A DNA stretch of 53,268 bases from NCBI GenBank assembly GCA_003477405.1, contig QUDE01000018.1, positions 1-53,268 of the forward strand, in the 5' to 3' direction. The DNA comes from Ruminococcaceae bacterium AM07-15. Its GTDB lineage: Bacteria > Bacillota > Clostridia > Oscillospirales > Butyricicoccaceae. Below, piece after piece: positions 48,975 through 53,268 of this stretch; the first letter of the stretch is position 1; every line of letters starts with the position of its first letter. The translations under genes and the position numbers were made by a program. The notes below the pieces were generated by a model that saw only the letters and a list, made by a program, of their open reading frames with translations, was not told the origin of the DNA and made no database searches.

Positions 48975-49391
48975 CTATTTCTCAATTTTATATCCCACCC
49001 GAAAAACGGTCTTGATGTAGGTGGGATGCTTGGGGTCAGGCTCCAGCTTGTTCCGTAGGCGCCAGATCGTATTGTCCACGGTGTTGGTGCCTAATTCATA
49101 GTCCTCGCCCCAGGCCGCATTATAGAGCTGCTCCCGGCTGAACACATGACCGGGGCGGCGGGCCATGCAGTAAAGGATAGAGAACTCTCCGTAGTTTAGG
49201 CAGATCTCCTTACCGGCCTTTGTGACCCGCCGCTGCTCTGGGAATATCTCAATATCTCCCAAAGTCAGGGCAGAGGGATCAAGGTCAGCAGCATGGAGAA
49301 TCTGAATATCTTCGCCCTGTAAGGCTCCCATGATGGAACGAAAGACTCTCCCGTCTGGATCGGAAGCCTGAATTACTATGATTTTTTCCAT
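48975..49391 (-). CDS. Orphan OmpR-type winged-helix protein, copy 3
   Basis: A 138-residue copy of the proteins at 43516 and 46176 (MEKIIVIQASDPDGRVFRSI; same winged helix, ending YIKTVFRVGYKIEK). GGGAGGG precedes ATG 49391. The region ahead of it (TTTTGAAATGCCC, GCAACGGCAAC) is similar to that of copy 1, so leader and gene were duplicated together. It follows the Yip1-like gene and ends in a GCCGGACGCGGCGG-type tail as in copy 2. Confidence 0.88.
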   Translation of the reverse strand: MEKIIVIQASDPDGRVFRSIMGALQGEDIQILHAADLDPSALTLGDIEIFPEQRRVTKAGKEICLNYGEFSILYCMARRPGHVFSREQLYNAAWGEDYELGTNTVDNTIWRLRNKLEPDPKHPTYIKTVFRVGYKIEK

Positions 49392-49520
49392 GTAATTCCC
49401 TCCCTGTGGCTTGCCACTCCTGCTTCGATGGTTGTATGGGCATTTCAAAAGAGCTGCTGTATGCCAACTTTTTTCGGTTGCCGTTGCCCAGCAAATGGGG
49501 TCATATATCGTGGTTAGCAA

Positions 49521-50081
49521 TTATAGAATTGGTGTTTTCAATCCAACATAGCCATTCAGGGCAGCCATAACCGCAATCACGATTGCAATTACGACAAAAG
49601 CACCTAATAGTCTTGCCTTTGCCAACCCAGCGACTTCCCGTAGGAATAGTACATAGAGGATGATTTTCCAAAGCAGAACGCCGACAAAAATGGCGCTCAA
49701 CACCATTCCCCATAGAGTGCTGTTCCAGAACAAATAGAAAAATACTTCTGTAATGGCAACTACGATTGAACAGATGATATTGGGGAAAAACGAAATCCCC
49801 CATGTCTGGATATAGGATTGGACGTTGGTCTTGCTGCCAAAGCATTTACAGACCAGCCACATTACCGTGCAAATGAGCAAATAGCTTGCGACACCTAACA
49901 CAATAGTTTTTAAGAGCTGGGGGCCGTCGATTTGAAAGCTGGTATCTGCTACCTTTCGCAAAAGCGAATCCAGCACAGTAACAATCAGTGTCGTTATAGC
50001 CACAAGCAGCCACGCAATGCCTTTATATCGCTTATGATAAGCATTACTCGGCCTGTTGAGGGCTTCAAGAAAATGCGACAT
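49521..50081 (-). CDS. Yip1-domain membrane protein
   Basis: A 186-residue protein with five hydrophobic spans and the Yip1-like opening FLEALNRPSNAYHKRYKGIAWLLVAITT, shown by its pieces, with LLKTIVLGVASYLLICTVMWLVC and ITEVFFYLFWNS further on. Bacterial Yip1 proteins have no settled role. The ribosome binding site GGAGGT overlaps the stop of the HTH gene 7 bp upstream, so the two are probably coupled. Confidence 0.72.
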   Translation of the reverse strand: MSHFLEALNRPSNAYHKRYKGIAWLLVAITTLIVTVLDSLLRKVADTSFQIDGPQLLKTIVLGVASYLLICTVMWLVCKCFGSKTNVQSYIQTWGISFFPNIICSIVVAITEVFFYLFWNSTLWGMVLSAIFVGVLLWKIILYVLFLREVAGLAKARLLGAFVVIAIVIAVMAALNGYVGLKTPIL

Positions 50082-50088
50082 AATACTA

Positions 50089-50676
50089 TTAACCTCCAAA
50101 GAAACTAAGGAACATATTGGTGTAACGAGTTCCGAAAATCAAAGTAAAAGCTACTGCCTGCAAAGAAGAAATGCCAAATGCAACCCTCCACGGATAAATC
50201 GAAACAAACCTGCAAATTTTTTCTCTCAAAGTAATTTCGTTCTGGTGGGCTTGGGCAAGCACAATGTGAAGCATCTTGTCTTTCTGCTGTTCAGACGGAG
50301 CTTCGGCGTCCTTGGGAGCGCTTTCCGGCTGCACTGCCGGGGATTCATCAGACGCATCATCTTCCGGCACAGGGACACTTTCCGGCTCGTCAGGGCAGGG
50401 CAAGTCAGAGCATAGGGTATAGAGGTTGCTGGTCTGGCCGCCGTTCTTACGCTCGTCAAACCGGGCCTGCTTGACGATATATCCCGCCTTCACCAGCTCA
50501 TCCAGCGCCCGCTTTACGGTGGACACCCCATAGCCGCACTTGGCGGCTATGGTCTTGATAGAGGGGAAGCACTCGCCCTCTTTGTTGCAATGCAGAACCA
50601 GGACTTGCAGCACAAGCCGCGCTCTGGGCTTCAGTTCAGAAGAAAATGCCCGCTCCATATACTCAAACTTTGCCAT
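50089..50676 (-). CDS. Helix-turn-helix protein with C-terminal membrane segment
   Basis: A 195-residue protein. Residues ~15-85 are a winged helix like those of element replication or regulatory proteins (LKPRARLVLQVLVLHCNKEGE; IAAKCGYGVSTVKRALDELVKAGYIVKQ). An acidic Pro-rich linker follows, and the end (~160-195, WRVAFGISSLQAVAFTLIFG) is hydrophobic and may insert in the membrane. GGGAGG lies before ATG 50676. Similar HTH proteins occur next to ParA/CpaE-like genes in Clostridia conjugative elements. A membrane-tied DNA-binding protein is uncommon. Confidence 0.7.
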   Translation of the reverse strand: MAKFEYMERAFSSELKPRARLVLQVLVLHCNKEGECFPSIKTIAAKCGYGVSTVKRALDELVKAGYIVKQARFDERKNGGQTSNLYTLCSDLPCPDEPESVPVPEDDASDESPAVQPESAPKDAEAPSEQQKDKMLHIVLAQAHQNEITLREKICRFVSIYPWRVAFGISSLQAVAFTLIFGTRYTNMFLSFFGG

Positions 50677-50705
50677 ATTCCAATCCTCCCAATCATGTCT
50701 TGCTG

Positions 50706-51737
50706 TTACAGGCGCTTTTCTCCTGCAATATACTTCTCTACCAGCGGCCGGTAGATCTGCCCGTTGGCCCGCTTCGCAAACAGGTCGTGGGATGCCGCCG
50801 CAATCTGCACATCTTCCCCAAAGAGTTCCATACAGTATTCCTGAATTTCCTGCGGCACACAGATTGCTACCGGGCGCACTTCCAACGAACCGCACTCGGA
50901 CAACGCCTTATGGAACACCGGAATCTCATAGGGCAGGACACTCCCGCACAGGAGCCGGTGATCTGCGTCACGGAAAATAGAAGTAGGCGTCTGCATTGCG
51001 CCGCAGTCATAGATGATAAACTGATACGCCTTATCCGGCTCGTTGGTCAGGTAGCAGTCGATCCCATCAATGGTGTAATGCTCCCCATCCGGCGCCGCCT
51101 CGTAGATGTTCAACAGGAGCTGCAGGTGGCGGTTCTGATTGACTTCGATATACGCCACCTCCGCACCTCTGGCCGCCAGCCAAGATGCCAGGTTAAAGGC
51201 CGTCACTGTCACGCCGCTCCTGCGCTGCGAACCGGCCACAGCAATACGGATATTCCGGGCGTTCCAGCGGTACGGAATAATTTCATCCGGCTCCGGGGTT
51301 TTCTCACGCTGAGTAACTGGCTGTTCGTAGACGGGAGCCTTTACCACATACCGCTGCATCCCATCTTCGGAAAGTGCTTCTGCCAGTTCGTCCAGGGCGT
51401 CCTCCATCGTTTCACCCGTAACCAGATTCACAACGCCGATGGACAGTAGCCGCTGTACCTCGCCGTTCACATCTTCGCAGCCGGAGAGGATGACGATAAT
51501 CCGGGCGGAGAACATCATCTGAAAGGATTGCAGGGCAAGGGTGAAATCATTGCCGCTTTCCTCGATACACGCCGCATCCACCACAAAGAATTTGGCGTTG
51601 GCATAATTGCGCATATCTTTTGTAACGAAACTTTTCAGGCTGAACCGGCCGACCAGTTTCTTGGCGGGCAGAGTCATATTCCGCACAGCGGGGTCAATCA
51701 GGTTGCTTTTCTGGTTACTCGTCAAGTACAACAGCAT
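50706..51737 (-). CDS. CpaE/ParA-like P-loop-fold protein of the element
   Basis: A 343-residue protein with a receiver-like N-terminal part (~1-130, FFVVDAACIEES; ARIIVILSG) and a MinD/ParA-type domain from ~165 (IRIAVAGSQRRSGVTVTAFNLASWLAARG; FIIYDCGAM). The deviant Walker A lacks the usual GKT lysine (GSQRRSGVTVT), so ATP turnover is doubtful. Such genes are part of conjugative-transposon backbones and may place the element or its machinery in the cell. GGAGGTG lies before ATG 51737, inside the end of the small membrane gene. Confidence 0.72.
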   Translation of the reverse strand: MLLYLTSNQKSNLIDPAVRNMTLPAKKLVGRFSLKSFVTKDMRNYANAKFFVVDAACIEESGNDFTLALQSFQMMFSARIIVILSGCEDVNGEVQRLLSIGVVNLVTGETMEDALDELAEALSEDGMQRYVVKAPVYEQPVTQREKTPEPDEIIPYRWNARNIRIAVAGSQRRSGVTVTAFNLASWLAARGAEVAYIEVNQNRHLQLLLNIYEAAPDGEHYTIDGIDCYLTNEPDKAYQFIIYDCGAMQTPTSIFRDADHRLLCGSVLPYEIPVFHKALSECGSLEVRPVAICVPQEIQEYCMELFGEDVQIAAASHDLFAKRANGQIYRPLVEKYIAGEKRL

Positions 51738-51864
51738 AGGATTCACCTCCCATATTTTCAGCACTGGTTTTGTCATCCGCCCCGCCGGTCAGCAAGAGGA
51801 CGATGCCCACCACTACGATCACGATGTAGATAAACAGTTCAATCAGCTTGTTTCGGTTATTCAT
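51715..51864 (-). CDS. 49-residue single-span membrane protein
   Basis: A small protein MNNRNKLIELFIYIVIVVVG.. with one membrane span (residues ~8-27, LFIYIVIVVVGIVLLLTGG) and a polar tail ending AVVLDE. AAAGGGGTG is before the ATG at 51864. Its end overlaps the CpaE-like gene by 23 bp and it lies 11 bp after the C39 peptidase gene, so it sits inside one operon. Size, overlap and ribosome binding site support a real gene. Confidence 0.65.
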   Translation of the reverse strand: MNNRNKLIELFIYIVIVVVGIVLLLTGGADDKTSAENMGGESYAVVLDE

Positions 51865-51875
51865 ATCGCACCCCT

Positions 51876-52700
51876 TTAGTAGATCGCCCACAGGGGACCG
51901 CCTGCTGCGGCGCCCTTTCTGGCCTCATCCAGAATGATTGATATATCCCATTCCTGTTCGCTTCGTTTTTTACTGGCAGGATCGGCCACCAGGATTTTTC
52001 CTTCAGAGGTCACTCCACGCAGCACCATAAAGTGACCGCTGGATGTGAAGTGGCCTTTTGACATGAGTGCCACAATCAATTTCCCGGATGCCAAAGCATC
52101 CACCACGGCCTGCGGGTCATCGGTGCTGATGCTTTCCCATTGAAGCCCAAAGCCCTCCGCAGCCCCCGGTATCAACGAGTGATAGGACCCGTTGCCGGAA
52201 CACCAATAGCCGTTCTGATACGCCCATTCTGCCATTGTGGGGGGATCAACGGTCTGGTCTGTCAGGCTGGATACCACAATCGCCATAGAGGTCGGGCCAC
52301 ATCCATAACCGCCGATATTATCGGTTCCATACGGAAGATCGGCCCAACGCTCATCCAACTGATTGTAGTAGACAACTTCGGTTGCCCCATCCGTAAAGAT
52401 GACGCCCTCATAGCTCTGACCACTACCGTCTATATAGTCTTTCTCATAAATGCCGAGCTGCTGGTTGTAACCATATTGCTTCTGAAAATCCTCTACCACG
52501 TTTACCTCATCACCAATCAACCATTGGGACAGCACGGAAAAGGGGCTGGTAATGAGGTACAGGATGAAGGCAATCAAAAGCAAAAGCCCCAGAACCGGGG
52601 CCAGGATCATAAACAGGATTCTTTTCCGGCTCTCAGAGTCGGTAGCTGCCTGCATAGCTACCTTTGCCAAAATTTTTGCAGTCAACGGATCAACAGCCAA
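51876..52700 (-). CDS. C39-like cysteine peptidase, membrane-anchored
   Basis: A 274-residue protein with one N-terminal span (~28-52, ILFMILAPVLGLLLLIAFIL) and an outside papain-like domain: Cys in NIGGYGCGPTSMAIVVSSL (~136), His in TSSGHFMVLRGV (~224), Asp in ILVADPAS. Such proteins (CD1108-like) are fixed parts of Clostridia conjugative elements, probably acting on the wall or on transfer proteins. The start is TTG, with GGAGGTG 7 bases before it. Confidence 0.82.
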   Translation of the reverse strand: MAVDPLTAKILAKVAMQAATDSESRKRILFMILAPVLGLLLLIAFILYLITSPFSVLSQWLIGDEVNVVEDFQKQYGYNQQLGIYEKDYIDGSGQSYEGVIFTDGATEVVYYNQLDERWADLPYGTDNIGGYGCGPTSMAIVVSSLTDQTVDPPTMAEWAYQNGYWCSGNGSYHSLIPGAAEGFGLQWESISTDDPQAVVDALASGKLIVALMSKGHFTSSGHFMVLRGVTSEGKILVADPASKKRSEQEWDISIILDEARKGAAAGGPLWAIY

Positions 52701-52716
52701 AAAATCACCTCCATAA

Positions 52717-53196
52717 TCAGTCCGGTTCCATACCGGGGGCTTCCATCATCTGCTCCATTTGCAGATTGAACGCCTCCCGCCGTTTACCGGCGCTGTCGTC
52801 AATTTCAAACACCTTTTCTCCTTTGTCATTTTCCCGGACAGATACCATGTAGTCCCCATTGGCGATGAAGCAGGCCGTAAAGAGCGCCCGAATTGCCGGG
52901 GCAGGCATCCGCGAAATCTCAAAAGGAGTAGCAGCACACTTGCTGTTCCAGGAAAAGAGGTTGCGGGCGGCATCCGCCGTAATCTTCATCCAGTCATATT
53001 CAAACTCCTCTTTCCGCATCATCTTGGTAAAGTCGATTCCCTCCGGGCAGAGGTAGCGATCCATCTTCTGAAAGAGAGCCGGATGGGAAGCCATCAGGAA
53101 AAGGGCGGCATGGTAGGAAGCATCCAAATCACTGCCCCTCCAACGTATGGCAGCCATCTTGTTGACCAGGTATTCGTATCGTTCCGCATGATTCAT
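52717..53196 (-). CDS. DUF6075-like conserved element protein
   Basis: A 159-residue soluble protein (MNHAERYEYLVNKMAAIRWR; YHAALFLMASHPALFQKMDRYL; ARNLFSWNSKC; FIANGDYMVSVREN). It resembles the DUF6075 family of conjugative elements, with no known function. It lies 16 bp before the C39 peptidase gene in the same operon. AGGAGG-like GGAGGTTTTC precedes the ATG. The family name is from memory and should be searched. Confidence 0.6.
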   Translation of the reverse strand: MNHAERYEYLVNKMAAIRWRGSDLDASYHAALFLMASHPALFQKMDRYLCPEGIDFTKMMRKEEFEYDWMKITADAARNLFSWNSKCAATPFEISRMPAPAIRALFTACFIANGDYMVSVRENDKGEKVFEIDDSAGKRREAFNLQMEQMMEAPGMEPD

Positions 53197-53221
53197 CTGA
53201 AAACCTCCTGTGTGGAATCAT

Positions 53222-53268
53222 AACCACTAGTAAACTAGTGGTTTGCTCAGACCCCATAGGGGTCAGTA
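53222..53268. other. Palindromes at the window edge
   Basis: AACCACTAGT-AA-ACTAGTTGGT-like arms (53222-53231 and 53234-53243) form a 10-bp hairpin, and GACCCCTATGGGGTC-type bases follow at about 53250-53265. They lie upstream of the DUF6075-like gene and may be a terminator or regulatory site; the window ends here. Confidence 0.45.

Larger units (their letters stand above)
38417..53268. mobile_element. Integrative conjugative element, left part (cut by window)
   Basis: From the tRNA-Ser 3' end onward the content changes to integrase, excisionase, toxin-like, sigma-like and conjugation-element genes, with lower-GC cargo. The integrase reads toward the tRNA, the usual layout of an element inserted at a tRNA gene. 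The 3' end of the tRNA (about 38389-38416) is the likely attachment core. The backbone at 50-53 kb (HTH, CpaE-like, C39 peptidase, DUF6075-like) is typical of Clostridia conjugative transposons. Relaxase, coupling protein and the far attachment site lie outside the window. Confidence 0.85.

Noticed and set aside
1..53268. rRNA genes, complete insertion sequences with transposase, or a replication origin
   Set aside because: I looked for conserved rRNA segments, DDE transposases and DnaA-box clusters and saw none in this window.

Overview
The window looks like chromosome from a GC-rich Clostridia member, most likely an Oscillospiraceae/Ruminococcaceae-type gut anaerobe, with an integrated mobile element at its right end. 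The evidence is Gram-positive ribosome binding sites (AGGAGG), the rpsF-ssb-rpsR order, a T-box, a sigV/rsiV-like pair, the miaB-mutS-mutL-miaA-hfq run beside a yggS-sepF-yggT-divIVA-ileS division cluster, and choloylglycine-type and M56/BlaI cargo. I cannot name a species from sequence alone.

Chromosomal part (1 to about 38416). On the left is a methionine-type T-box followed by a metN gene cut off by 79-bp tandem repeats, then an AEC transporter. Facing it is the S6-SSB-S18 operon. Next come an alpha/beta hydrolase, an old-yellow-enzyme-type oxidoreductase, and a row of envelope genes: anchored SGNH hydrolase, DUF4358 lipoprotein, ECF sigma factor and RsiV-like anti-sigma. Positions 9444-10040 hold a small AT-rich insertion with 25-bp terminal inverted repeats. 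Alanine racemase and a Nudix hydrolase, an XRE-cupin regulator, a GNAT enzyme, an SLH-protease-MORN fusion, a HAD phosphatase, rluD-lspA and a class II aldolase follow. From about 18.5 to 32.4 kb a minus-strand cluster runs miaB-mutS-mutL-miaA-hfq-hlyD-yggS-sepF-yggT-divIVA-ileS, joining mismatch repair, tRNA modification, Hfq and cell division. After it lie a DUF262/DUF1524 (GmrSD-like) candidate defence gene, a second sepF, a DUF2284/Cys-rich pair and a zinc-type macrodomain protein. Several families of short, hairpin-rich interspersed repeats fill most of the larger intergenic gaps, and in places they supply the ends of reading frames.

Mobile part (38417 to the window end). A tyrosine integrase ends about 40 bp past a tRNA-Ser(CGA) gene, followed by an excisionase-like protein, a MazF-like toxin and a sigma-like regulator whose ribosome binding site lies in a perfect 16-bp hairpin. 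The right end carries conjugation-element backbone genes: an HTH protein, a CpaE/ParA-like protein, a small membrane protein, a C39 peptidase and a DUF6075-like protein. The element is cut by the window edge, so relaxase, coupling protein and the second attachment site are not seen. Between these backbones is lower-GC cargo arranged in blocks. Three near-identical orphan winged-helix genes (43516, 46176, 48975) and one 3' remnant (42424) punctuate unrelated cargo: XRE/DUF3796; Ntn-hydrolase plus Vat/CatB-like acetyltransferase; BlaI/BlaR1-like with a non-PBP sensor; Yip1-like. This regulator-punctuated cargo array is the best candidate here for an undescribed arrangement.
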